Source: Leptodontidium sp. MPI-SDFR-AT-0119 (lineage: Eukaryota > Ascomycota > Leotiomycetes > Helotiales > Leptodontidiaceae). From it: a stretch of 64,000 nt of DNA. Location: assembly GCA_020726505.1 (NCBI GenBank), contig JAHLEZ010000018.1:248001-312000 (forward strand), in the 5' to 3' direction. Positions within the stretch are counted from its first letter, which is position 1. Every line of letters begins with the position of its first letter. A program made the position numbers and the translations under genes. The notes beneath the pieces are model-generated. The model did no database searches. It was given only the letters and a program-made list of their open reading frames with translations, and was not told the origin of the DNA. This document shows, one piece after another, positions 24,671 to 36,151 of this stretch.

Positions 24671-26058
24671 TCATCCTCGAGCGACAGTATCCTTAATCAA
24701 ATGATAACACTCATCCGGAGTCTCAAAGACATGCCAAGCAGCTTTCGGGACGTCTTTGAACGCCTTCTCGAAACGCTTAGGTTCATTCTTCTCTTCTATA
24801 CCAAGGGCTGCGATATCCGTTACTTTACGGATGAGGATTAATTTCACCCAGCCTTTGTGATTGCGATAACTAGGGTCATGTTAGAATCTCAAAAACCAGA
24901 GAAGAAAGTGGGGAGGGATGGGAGGTGCGGGGAGCTTACATCTCGCCATAGGTCTCAGGATCAGCTTGAGTTGAGTCGCCGATGAGGATCATTTTGCGCT
25001 TTGGAAGCCAGCTGTTGATTTTCGTGATCCGTGCGACTTTGTACTCTTGCGTACCGAGAGTGAGATTTGAGAGGAGACCCGAAAGGTTCATCCATGATGC
25101 GTCACGGAGGATGATGGTGCCTTGGGGGAAGAACTTCTGGCGAAAGTCACGGAGGAATGCGTAGAGGTTGTATGGAGATGCTGAGAGGTAGAAGAATGGC
25201 GAATTTGGCGAGATGATGCGCTGGATAAATTGGTATAATTCGGGCATGCCTTCGACTGGGGTGGCCTGGGAGACAAATGTCGAACGCAAAATACCGATTG
25301 GGTCACCAGTCTGTGTGATTTTGATCGTGTCATCGATATCTAATCCGCAACATCAGCCTCGAGTTGCAATACCGAGTGGGGGTTTTGTACATACCAGAAA
25401 CGACACCCCACCCCTCAGGTTCAGCATAAACAGTATTTGATTGCAAAATACCATTTGCACCCCTGGGAACTTTTGCGAAACTCGACACCACCGTCCCATC
25501 ACCATGGGCAGGTATCGCTTTGAGATCGCTACTAATTCCATTCCTACCTCCAGGTCCCAAGTTGATATCCTGTTGCTTCGCAAAGTCGATCGTGACTTTC
25601 CTGCCAGGCAGAATATTCTGCACAAACGGCATAAGCCTCTCTCGAATTGTAGCCTCCGCAGTATCACCATGCCCAAGGCCAACTTTCTCTGCAATATCCG
25701 CCACGATCGTGCTTATTTCCACACCAGTATCCTTGTCGAAAACGGCTGCAACGAACTCCGCCTGCCATTTCCCACTCGCGTTTCTGTAGGCTGTATTGTC
25801 GAGGAGCCAAACGGTGTCGTTGTCTGTCACCTGCTGGGGCAGAGGATTCCACGACCCAAGGAATGAGAGGACGTTCGAGCTCGAGGTAGGACGGTTATCA
25901 GAGGCGGGGGACGATTTGACGTTTGGCAGACTGTCTTCGACATCTCCGAACTTGCGTTCGCGGCGTGTTTTGTTCTCCATGAAGCTTCCGCCTACAGCTC
26001 TTCCCAAGCCTTTTGCTGTATCGGCCATGGCTTTTGCATCGCGAACGAGATGCGACAT
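24671..26058 (-). CDS. App1-type phosphatidate phosphatase (DUF2183), three exons
   Basis: The exons are 25395-26058, 24940-25339 and 24671-24869, giving 420 residues; all joins are in frame. The catalytic HAD-type motif DIDDTIKIT (DxDxT) is created exactly at the first splice junction (VVS|DIDDTIK), which supports the model. The N-terminal half (SHLVRDAKAMADTAKGLG..., then WLLDNTAYRN and an acidic beta-rich region) is the domain preceding the catalytic one in App1 relatives. After the motif come LRSTFVSQATPVEGMPELY, PFFYLSASPYNLYAFLRDF and KRKMILIGDSTQADPETYGE, all typical. The C-terminal exon reads YRNHKGWVKLILIRKVTDI. In yeast App1 dephosphorylates phosphatidate to diacylglycerol at cortical actin patches. 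The same chemistry is expected here; the SH3/actin-binding tail of yeast App1 is not obvious. Confidence 0.88.
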
Positions 26059-28525
26059 CTTGCTGATAGATTCGGGAAGTGTTTGTTTAGTGAAATGGCT
26101 CCGAGATTTGATCTGTGGTGAGATACTGATACTGTAGTTGAAATACTGACTGAAGAGAATCCTTTCTTTGGAGGAAGGCTGGGAGCAATGATGATATACA
26201 AATAAATGCAAGGTCAGCCTTCTCAGCCCCTCACTTGGCTCTTCTTGGCTTATGGGGTCAGAAGCCAGCGAGGCCTACCTGGCGCAGTTTCTGCTTCGGT
26301 GAAGTTGGTTTCAGCCGACTGTCAGCCGTCCATATCTCCACAAACTGAGCTCACGTACCCTGCAGTGAGAGTGAGGCTGCACATCGCCATCTTCATCCCG
26401 TCTCAATAGTGATACTTACTGACTGAGAACTGGGCTGTCTCTTGTTCGACGTCATCAATATAACCTCACAGGCTATTAGGATCATGGCGGCAGAGCTGCA
26501 GCACCTGTTAGGATCACTAGATCCAGATCGCTTGGACTCTTCTCGCTGCCCTCCCCAATGATCGAAATTCGCGCGGTCACTTGACGAGCTGGGCTGATGC
26601 ACGCTGGCGTAGCCTGTAGGCCTAAAACCAGAATAGGCGTCGATCATCCGCCTATTGTCTGGAGGGAAATGAAACATAAGATCAAGCGATCCCCGGGGGA
26701 TGATTTGGCTGTTTTGTTTTATGCATAACGAATTGATGGATGGTTGCATGGATGCATGAGATGAGGATTTGAGTGATGGGTGATGAGATGCAGGACGGAG
26801 AGAGCGAGAGATTAGGAGAGAAGAGAGAGAAGTTGGACACTCTGACGCTTACGCAGGCTTGGCTCATCAGTCAGCATCTCTAACTGGACGACCGCGGTGC
26901 CTGTATGCAGCAGCCTGCATCTTCAGCTCTCACCAGCCACCACCAGAACACAATAGGAAGACGGAACCAGAAAGAGATAATGCGCATTGTCTCAGAAAGG
27001 GGATGGAATGGAATAAGCGGGAAAAACGGTGAAGCGAACATGTCAGATCTCACGTGCTGTACTGTTCTTGCGGGCTACAGTGGATGGAAGGAAATCCAGA
27101 AGAGAGGAAAGTTTCGGCATGCCCGTCATGGGCTTTTACTGGTTCGATCCACTCCCCGGCGATTTCCACATGCGGAGCGGTTGTCGATCTGCGGAGACAA
27201 AGTGATAGATGATTGGGATGTTGTAACTGTACCTGCGTATTGGATCTGTTGATGAGGAACAACTTTGTGGCTGAAGACCCCTTCCCCCCCCCCCCCCCCC
27301 CCCCCCCAAGGCCATGGACACAATCGGACGCGATGGAGAATCAACTTACGTGACAGAAGGTACTTTTGAGTACCAAGGTATCTTCGAAGGTACTTACATG
27401 TCTCGCTTATTGTCACAAGAGCTCAAGCAAGATACCTACCTACCTAGGTAAGGTCAATAAGTCTAAAGGCAGGCACTGAAGTTCGCACGGCTTTGTCTCC
27501 AGACGAGCGGCAAGGTAAGGTTATTCGAACAACATCTCCCTGGATGAGACAAGTCGTCAGATTTCGAAGGCTGGTGATTTTCCAACTCGATTGACAAGGG
27601 ATCTTTATGATCGGGAATCAATAACACTGCCCTGGAACTTCTTTCTTGAATTCACATCTTTTAGCACCCAATGCATCATTTCCAAACCAAAAAAACCTTA
27701 CCAATAAACAAGCTTCTCCATCCATAACAGGTGACCCGAATAAGGCTGAAAACTCCGTGGGGTTACCTCCCAAGTACTAGAAGTTGCTGTCAAGAAACCG
27801 TGCAATTTACATCCACTCCCAGCCTTCCATCACTGGTAATATTCTACACAGCCATCCAAACCTCCGCATCCCACAACCAACTACACCCGACGTCTCCTCA
27901 AGTGATCTATAGTGCCGGAACAAAATCCAACCTAACAATGGCGTGGAACCCTCCCTCGCAGATAGCTTCCCTATGCGGTAAAGACCCCTCAAAGCAGCCC
28001 TAGGGAAAACCCAAACGGTAAATCGTTCCGTGGACACTATTTTCCCTCCGCCTTACAGTAGTTGTGGAGATCTGGGGTACCCGGTGTTTCAGATGGTGGA
28101 ATATTGGGATACAATTTTGGGTTGGGGGAGGAGCAGGATGTGTCTGGATTCTGATATATATCCGCTGTCAAGTGCCATGTGCCTGCGGAAAGCTGTGCCG
28201 TGTGTCCAAGAACAAGAGAACAAGACGGGAACGAAACTTTTCGGACCAGCTGTTAAGCTTATTATCCCCTTAAATGCGGCATGCACATCTGCTTCAGGGA
28301 GCTACAGCGTGCGGGGCACCACTGTCCCTGGTCTTAGTGGCTAATCTGCGAGCCCTTCAGGCTTAGTCACCTTGCGTTTAGGCTTCGCTTACAGGCCTTT
28401 CAGAATGGTGCATGGAATCGCATTAAGGGGATGGTAGCAGTGGTTGAGAACGGAGATCGTGAGAATCATTGGTCTAGCACGGGTTTGGAAAAAAATTTGG
28501 AAGAGAAAGAGGTGAAGAGGTCAGG
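26059..28525. other. Intergenic, about 2.5 kb
   Basis: I see no recognisable gene. The region contains a long homopolymer C run and short AGGTAC/TACC-rich simple repeats near 27340-27460. Confidence 0.35.
27284..27307. repeat. Homopolymer of 24 C
   Basis: An uninterrupted run of 24 C is seen. Its true length is hard to sequence reliably. Confidence 0.9.
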
Positions 28526-28799
28526 ATGGTGGGGAGATTGTTTAAAGTCAGATGCAGAGAGTGCAGGAGGCGGAGGATAAAAGCAGGTACCTGGAAACTG
28601 TTGGCTGATGAGACGGTGTGATGAGTGGCAGCTGATGTGAAAGCAGTGCCCTGCGGAACAGCCTAGTTGCTCGAGATGTCTGAAGAATGGGGTTATCTGT
28701 CCTGGGTATGAGGAGAAGGAATTGGAGTTTGTGTAAGTATTTCCAGCTTTTCTACATCTCCACAGGGCGAAAGTTGGGAAAGCTCTCGCCTATGGTTGA
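28526..28799 (+). pseudogene. Truncated Zn2Cys6 transcription factor (N-terminal DNA-binding part only)
   Basis: ATG at 28526 opens VGRLFKVRCRECRRRRIK; from 28647 the reading continues CPAEQPSCSRCLKNGVICPGY. Together they give the perfect fungal binuclear cluster spacing C-x2-C-x6-C-x6-C-x2-C-x6-C. The two pieces are separated by 64 bases (28583-28646) that begin GCAGGT and end AG, so an intron of the rare GC-AG type fits best. A second intron, 28733-28765 (GTAAGT...CCACAG), would be very short at 33 nt, and the frame ends 10 residues later at 28797-28799. No middle homology region or activation domain follows in any frame that I can recognise before about 30 kb. I therefore read this as a truncated or decayed Zn2Cys6 gene; a longer gene with unseen exons is the alternative. 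Confidence 0.55.
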
Positions 28800-28899
28800 A
28801 TCTAATGTGGAAAGTCGGTGCAAAGAATTGTCCACTAGTCCTTCCCTTCCATCTGTCATTTGTGTTTCGTGTTTGCTAACCCGCCGTCTTTAGAACACC

Positions 28900-30573
28900 A
28901 CAAGCCGGGACTCAGTTTCAAGACAAGGCGTAAATAAAAAGTCACAAATTTCCAAATCAACACATCCTTTACTGCCAAAGACAACCAACCCTCGTTCATC
29001 CAGGACAGAAGGCCATGAAGTAATACCATGGCTCAAAGTGAACGTAAGTTTCCCCATAAGCACAACGATTGACTTCCCTCCTAACAGCTCCTAAAATCCA
29101 TCAGCGCGGCGACCGACCTACCCTGCACTCCTCCACCAAATCCATCCCAAACTCTCCCACAACAGCAACCGCAAACCTCATGCAGCTCTTCGCAACATGA
29201 TGTACTATACTAACCTCGAGTTCAAATTCTTCGTCGTTATCCCGTCGAAAACCGAAATAATCGGGGACTGGTTCGTCGATCACACATCGTACGCTTCTCG
29301 AGCACGCTCTTTAGGCAGTAACTTTGATCCACCTGGGAAAAGCGTCGAAGGATCAGAATATTCTAAGGAACGGAAGAAAGTGCTATGGAAATGTTTTGAA
29401 TGAGCTTCAAGCAGCTGCGAGAAGACCGCAGACTGATGCGAAGATGTTGGCTGTTTGTAATATTATGTGTTTGTATGAGGTATGTCGTATCTGATTCGAT
29501 TTGGCGGGGATTTGTTCCTGACATGCTCTAGCTGTATGATTCGACTACGGCTTTAACTTCTACCCTCTTTTATTAAGCGTATAAAAGTAAATAAAAAGTA
29601 ATACGAGCTTTTCTTACATAAGGTGCTTAATATATGCGGACCGCGGGACTGCAATAACGTAAAATATAATAACGGTAATAACGTTATACGTATAAACACC
29701 AAGTTTCCTCGCTTAGCTTTATCTTAAAGGAGAATACGGGATTACGAAGTAATAGCTTAACAACCGCGTTTACTTTTGGACGACTTTACCTTATATATTC
29801 GCTAATACGGCTGCTATAACTAGAACAAAATTCGTACGGCACAGAAGAGGACAAGGGAGTATAAGCAGCAGGCAGAAGGGGGACGGAAAGGGGGGGGAGG
29901 GAATGGACACTAAACGAAACAAAGATACAAAACGAGGTACGGGACGGTGTGCTAGTTTAGGAACTTCTAGAAGTGATTAATATTATTACAATGTAATAGA
30001 GTGACTTGCAAAATCGGCTTCGCCCCCTTTCGCTTAAAAAGATTCTGAGCGACCACGTTGGCCACTTTTGGCACTGGCACCTGTACGTGTTTGTCATCCT
30101 ATGTAGTGCACAGTAGTGCATTATATCGCATATGTAACGAGACGCCCGAAATAAAACTCTTATCAGCGTCAACATTATAGTAGAAAGCCAAATTCGCATC
30201 TAATTGTCTAGTTCTGTATTGAACATATTATTGAAAAGCTATATATGAAAATTAATTACACGGTGCCAATTCTCGAGCCAGTTAAAAATGTAAGGCTTTT
30301 ATAGTAACCTTAACTGAAACACTTTCATACTGTCTTCACTGTCCTCCTTGAAGCCCCGTACGTAACAGGGGTGTCTATATAAGGATGCTTCATCTCTTCT
30401 TGTACTTTACACAAGAATGAATGCTCTTTCAACAGAAAACTTTATATCGACCATTCATTGAATAGCACACGAGAGCACAGAATATTAGGTAAAATATATG
30501 AACTTCAGCTCCCTTGAGCTCTACTCTGTTAAAGTTATGAAAAGACATACAATCTAGTTTGAGTGCAGCTTGA
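28900..30573. other. Intergenic; small unsupported frames and an AT-rich degraded stretch
   Basis: A short spliced frame can be drawn from ATG 29028, and an open frame 29197-29403 contains LEFKFFVVIPSKTE, but I recognise neither. From about 29560 to 30300 the DNA becomes AT-rich with many TA steps and short repeats, like the RIP-degraded transposons at 45-64 kb, so it is probably an old repeat remnant. Confidence 0.35.
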
Positions 30574-33500
30574 TTAAAACAGATTTAGCAGCCCATAAAA
30601 GTCTTCCGGCTCGGATGCCCCACGTATTAGCAGGAGCTGTTCTACGCCATTATGACCATTGAGTGCTGCTAGCTGTAATGCAGTCCAGCCACTTCTGTCC
30701 TCTATATCAATATCTGCGCCATTATTAAGCAGTAGCTTAACAATAGACTTGTTGCCCCTCTCAGCAGCATGTAACAACGGCGTCTGACCTGTACCATCCT
30801 TTATATCCACATCGACGTTCCCTGTGCCGAGCAGTAACTTGACAATTGCCTTGTGCTTATTAACTACAGCATACCATAGCGGCGTCTGGCCATCACAATC
30901 CTTCGAGTTGGCGTCTATCTCGCCTGTGTCAATCAGTAACTTCACTACCGCCTCGTGCCCCTCCTCAGCAGCCCATGATAGCGGAGACCGACTAGTATTA
31001 TCCTTAATATTAATATCAGCCTTACCTTTGTCGAGCAGTAGCTTAACTACTGCCTCGTGCCCCTCCTCAGCAGCCCATGATAGCGGTGTCCTATCGTAGC
31101 AATCCTTTGAGTCTACGTTTAAATTGCCTTTGTCGAGGAGAAGCTTCACCACCGCCTCGTGCCCGTCTTGAGCAGCCCACAATAACGGAGTTCGACCCCA
31201 AACATTGTCTGTTGTCTCTATGTTAGCGTCCCGATTAAGCAGGAGCTGTACGATAGTTTCGCGCCCGGCATAAATAGCCCATAACAACGGCGTCCAACCA
31301 TACTTCGTATCTTTAGTCTCGAGCTGAGCGCCGCGGTTGAGTAACAACTGCACGACGGCCGCGTATCCGTTCTCAGTAGCCCACGACAGCGGCGTCTGAC
31401 CGTACTTCATATCTTTAGTCTCAAGCTCGGCTCCGCGGTCGAGCAGCAGCCCGACGACGGCCTCGTGCCCTTCCCCAGCAGCCCACAACAGCGGCGTCCG
31501 ATTGTACTTCGTATCTTTAGTCTCGAGCTGAGCGCCGCGGTTGAGTAACAGCTGCACGACGGCCGCGTGTCCGTTCTCAGCAGCCCACGACAGCGGCGTC
31601 TGACCGTACTTCATATCTTTAGTCTCGAGCTCGGCTCCGCGGTCGAGCAGCAGCCCGACGACGGCCTCGTGCCCTCCCCCAGCAGCCCACAATAGCGGCG
31701 TCCGACCGTGCTTCGTATCTTTAGTCTCGAGCTGAGCGCCGCGGTTAAGTAATAGCTGCACGACGGCCGCATGTCCGTTCTCAGCAGCCCACGACAGCGG
31801 CGTCCAACCATACTTCGTATCTTTAGTCTCGAGCTGAGCGCCGCGGTTGAGTAACAGCTGCACGACGGCCGCGTATCCGTTCTCAGCAGCCCATGACAGC
31901 GGCGTTTGACCGTACTTCATATCTTTAGTCTTGAGCTCGGCGCCGCGGTCGAGTAATAGCCCAACGATGGCCTCGTGCCCTCCCCTAGTAGCCCACAACA
32001 GCGGCGTCCGGCCGTGCTTCATATCTTTAGTCCCGAACTGGGCGCCGCGGTCGAGCAGTAGCCTGACGACAGCCTCGTGCCCTGCCTCTGCAGCGTACGA
32101 CAGCGGCGTCCGACCATAACTGTCTTTTGCATCACAGCTGTTGCTACCGAGTAAGGTTCCAACTGTGTCGTCCACTCCGAAGTACGCAGCTAAGTGCAGG
32201 CCAGTTATTTTGTTTGGAATCTCTTGACTGTCTATACTCCCCGACCACCATCGCTCAACAGCCATTAACGCTTGACTTGATGCCTCAACCTGGGCTTGCC
32301 TCTGAAGAAATTCTATAACACCTTCACAGGAAGTTAAAGCCTCTCGAGCATGATAACCCCAGTTGTGTGCTGCATAGTCGTACAATTTGTTTGATTGAAG
32401 CCGTTGCTCAAACTCGTTATCACTTTGGCAAATCCCACTCTGGAACTCATCGAATGAGAGGTACGAAACGCAGATTGTCGTAATATCAGCCTGTGCATTG
32501 GGAAACCATTGCCTTTGCGTTCGTTCGAAGTATTCTTGCGTCGTGTAGTGTACTAAGCGGATAATATTGCTTTCTTCATCGATTGTGACTAACCCAGCAC
32601 ATATTGAGACTATGTCTTCGATTTCTGGCAGATTATCGTCATCAAGCTTTACCTCACCAACTTCTACTGCAAGAGCGTGTTGAAGTTCAGATGCAGAAAG
32701 CGGTCTCTTAGAGCATGTAATCCATGATAGAACCTGCTTAGCCAGCTCTTCAGAGTCTGTATCGTGGCCCGCGATCCTCTTCATAGCTTCTTCATAGGCA
32801 GAATCATATGCTTTCGGTCCAATAGGCAGGTTTTTCAACACGTCTTTCATCTTCTTGAGTGTCTTTTTAGTGCTGACAGATTCAAAGTGAAGTTGGGCGA
32901 GTAGGAACCTATACGGGTGTTAATGGCTCGGCTTTATAGTAATTATAGCAAGGCAGGAACTTACATTCCATCCACTGCCTTTGTAATAGCAGTTTTAATC
33001 TCTTGACGGTGAGTCTCTAGTAACTTCTGTCCAGACTTTGCTATCCGGCCGTCTAGATACTGTCGCACATCCTCATCATGGGCGCGGATCTCAAACGTCG
33101 TGCTTCCTTGAAATTTCTCTATGATATCTGGGATAAACCTCGACGTCGCAAAGAGATTTGCTTTAGTCTTGGTCTGAAGGCTAAATATCTCCGATAAGAA
33201 CGTTTCACGGCAGCCATCTGTTACTTGGCATTCATCAAGTGCGTCGACGATAATAATAACTCTCGAATATGAGCCAGCTACAGATTGGAGAGTTCCCGAA
33301 ATCTCGTCGAGAGATGGCCGCGTCCGCTTCTCTTTGTGCTTGTCGTAGAGTAAGTTTACACTATCCGGGAGGGAGGAACGCCCTGAGCTGAGCTGTTTTA
33401 GGAGACTTGCAAGCAGGTCATGCTCTTTTTGTTCGTCTTTTCGCCGGAAATTACAGTACAAGTACGCAATGCCAACGCCCGGATTGTTCTGAAATCGTGT

Positions 33501-34427
33501 AATAAGGTCTTTGATCGCGACGGCTGTGAGGATTGTCTTCCCAGCCCCGGGGATTCCTGGGCAAAATAGCGTTTGTTTCTCGGCGTTTAACCAGGTCTGA
33601 AACTCATCCGAGTTTAGGAGCCATTGGCCAGTTCCTTGCTGTCGCCGATCAATAAAATCCCTTTGCTGAGCACCGTAGTCAATTGAAGTAAGCCAGCCGA
33701 GAATCGTTTGCCGCTGTTGATCATCGTGGGCGTGGTGTAGCACATCGATGCCAATCTTCACATCCGTCAATTGCTGATTTCTCTGGATCGAAACCGCCTC
33801 GAAACTCTGTATCAGCTGAAAGAGGTGTTTGTTATGCTCGGCCGAATTCTTCTCCATTGCTCTAATCAGCTCCGTGAGTTGCGTCCTGTTCTCGTCCGAA
33901 CACTTCCTGATCTCATAAATGAGTTTCCTGTGCTAAGTCAGTCTTGATATTTCTAGTGAATCGCTAGCAACTCTATCAACCGAGCAGCGTTAGAGCATAG
34001 ATAGAAATACATACCGACAGTCGTTCGTCAATGCTAATTGTAGAAGCGTCTTCTCGCGTTCTATTGACGAAATGATCTTCTCTACCTCTTTCTCATTAAA
34101 AGGCCATTTCAAACTCGCCAATGTCTTATCTAGCCTCGTTTTAGGCTCGAGCTTCGCCTTCACAACATTCAGTGCAACCCACAACCGCCCTAAAGGCGCG
34201 TCGGTGCCTTCAAGAGCCTTGATTGTCTCCGACCATGCTTCTCCTTCCTCTGTATCATCGGCGTCATCTCTGAGCTGCTGAAGGATGAACTCGCATGCTC
34301 GCACTTCGTGGCGGAGCCGCTTCCTCTCTTTCGTAGCGCCGCAAACTCCGTTAATATATTCGACGACGACGGATGACAATTGGATAATTGCAATGATGCT
34401 AGCAGTTGTGCTAAGTGGATCTGCCAT
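30574..34427 (-). CDS. NLR-type STAND protein: fungal N-terminal domain, NACHT, ankyrin repeats
   Basis: Three exons, 34015-34427, 32965-33927 and 30574-32908, join in frame to 1236 residues. Residues 1-140 form the helical N-terminal domain common on fungal STAND proteins ([20 protein letters not shown]...). A linker helix follows ([20 protein letters not shown]). The NACHT domain has Walker A GIPGAGKT, preceded by [16 protein letters not shown], and Walker [10 protein letters not shown]; a winged-helix-like segment follows ([21 protein letters not shown]). About 16 ankyrin repeats of 33-34 residues fill residues 680-1225. Repeats 2-9 are nearly identical in alternating pairs. Fungal NLRs of this kind sense non-self and can trigger regulated cell death; tandem repeats that stay nearly identical are typical of allorecognition members. 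All key nucleotide-binding motifs are present and no stop interrupts the gene, so it looks functional. Confidence 0.9.
31290..32100 (-). repeat. 204-bp higher-order tandem repeat encoding paired ankyrin units
   Basis: Units ending [15 protein letters not shown] and [15 protein letters not shown] alternate, so the DNA repeats with a period of 204 bp (two 102-bp ankyrin units). Blocks are close to identical at the base level, for example 31430-31630 against 31634-31834. Such a pattern reflects recent unequal exchange or gene conversion. Confidence 0.85.
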
Positions 34428-36151
34428 ATTGATCTGCTTTAGTTAGCTTAGCTCGTTTGTAGTAAGGTCTCGAACAGTTTCGTAGCCTTACCTCCCTCCA
34501 AACCGTGTCGAGCTTTAATTGGATAAGGGATATTACTATAGGACACTGGTCGGAACTTAAGATGGAATCAATGTGGGACGTTGCAGCTTCGTTCGATTGT
34601 GTGCATGAGAGATAAGTAGAGAGAATGTAAAGAATGAAAGAAGGTTGGATTGCTGGCTTCGTCGATATGTCGTCTGAACTCAGCCTTACGAGGCTGAATC
34701 GAATGTTCCAGGCAGACTTGAGCTACAACGTAGACGCATTGGCTAGATCAAGCAGGTCAGTGCGCAGGCATAATGCCGTCACGTGCAATCGCCTGCAGAT
34801 TACGACGATGATTTGACCTGTGTGCTAGCCTAGCTAGCACGACCCCGAAAGCTCTCTCTTTAGCATTAGTATTCTTCTTAATCTAATAATAAATGTAATA
34901 TTTTTAATCAGTTACAAGGCAATAACTTGCAGGAAACACGTGCATTTTTCGAACCAATCAAATGCTAGCGCGAAAAGGGGCCAACAATAAGATTATGGAA
35001 ACGCATATTATTTTTGGTGTGTATGCCTCGCGCCGGAGCGCTAAGCCCTCTCTTTAGTCGTACCTCCTTGCTTTCGGTATCCGAGGTTTGGTGTTGTAGC
35101 TTTGGTGTATGGAAAGCGTTGAAAAGCTAGATTACTTTAGTCTTGACTGTTTGGTTTAAGTGAATCATGAGGACAATAAGTCTGGCATCTGGCATCCCAG
35201 TCTTAGCTCGTCTCGTCTCAATTCGCCTTCCATCATCCACCCACCTCACATCCATCTCGCCCCAACAATGATTACCTACAAAAGCCGGCTAACTAAAGTA
35301 TAGATCCGACCAGGCTCATCTCACTCCATTTAAAACCGGATACTTAAGAAAAATAACAATGAGTAAATGTCGTGTAGGTACCTGGGCAAGTAAGGTGACT
35401 ACGTTCGCTTCACTCAAAATTTCCACTTTTATGCCAAATACAATTGATTGATTGGCCCGATCACACGTGATGGACCATTACCAGTTGAGTTGGCCTTCGT
35501 AGGTAGGGAAGCACACTTGATTCGGGTCTCGGCAACCTCCCGAAGCAAGCGAATGAGGGGTATTTACTTCCATGCGAGGCTGACAACCCCCACTCTTGCA
35601 TCGGACCACCAAGCCAATCAACTCGGCGCTGCCCTCTCAATAAATCGTGTCCTGCATAAACACAACCCACCACCCACCCACATTACTTACCTCGGACATC
35701 AGCCTCGCCTCTTTTTTGAGTGTTCGCCGACCGGCGGGGATTCTCTGAGTGGTGTGTAGAGAGACGGTTCATGTTCCCTGGGACCCTGTGAGGTACAATA
35801 AGAGGATCTGAGTCTTGAGTGAACAAGGTAAGTTCAATACGCTAGAGTACCTAGTGCTCAGCTCTGCCCCTCACATCCGAAGGCTTGCTGGGAGGCTGGA
35901 AGGCTTGAGTGTGGACAGGACAGAGCCAGAGCATGACTGCCTGGCACAGTGAGAGCCACCTGGAACGAATGCGAGTGGGAAGTGACGGAGTAGGTAAGCT
36001 CGCTTATTAGCGGACGCGAAGGACATATCTTCTCTTCCCAGCGCAACCATTTCCTCTCACACAGATATTCCTCTCTTTCTTAAATTCCTCCATTCAAGCT
36101 AGGGTACATACACAGATCTACCAATCTATCCACCGGATAAATAAATAAAAC
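34428..36151. other. Divergent intergenic region, about 1.7 kb
   Basis: It holds the upstream regions of the NLR (-) and of the gamma-synthase-like gene (+). No gene is recognisable. Short frames (34634-34816, 35448-35759) lack any domain. Confidence 0.4.

Noticed and set aside
24359..24841. 160-codon + strand open frame
   Set aside because: It overlaps antisense the last exon of the App1-type gene, which has clear homology; composition looks like a shadow frame.
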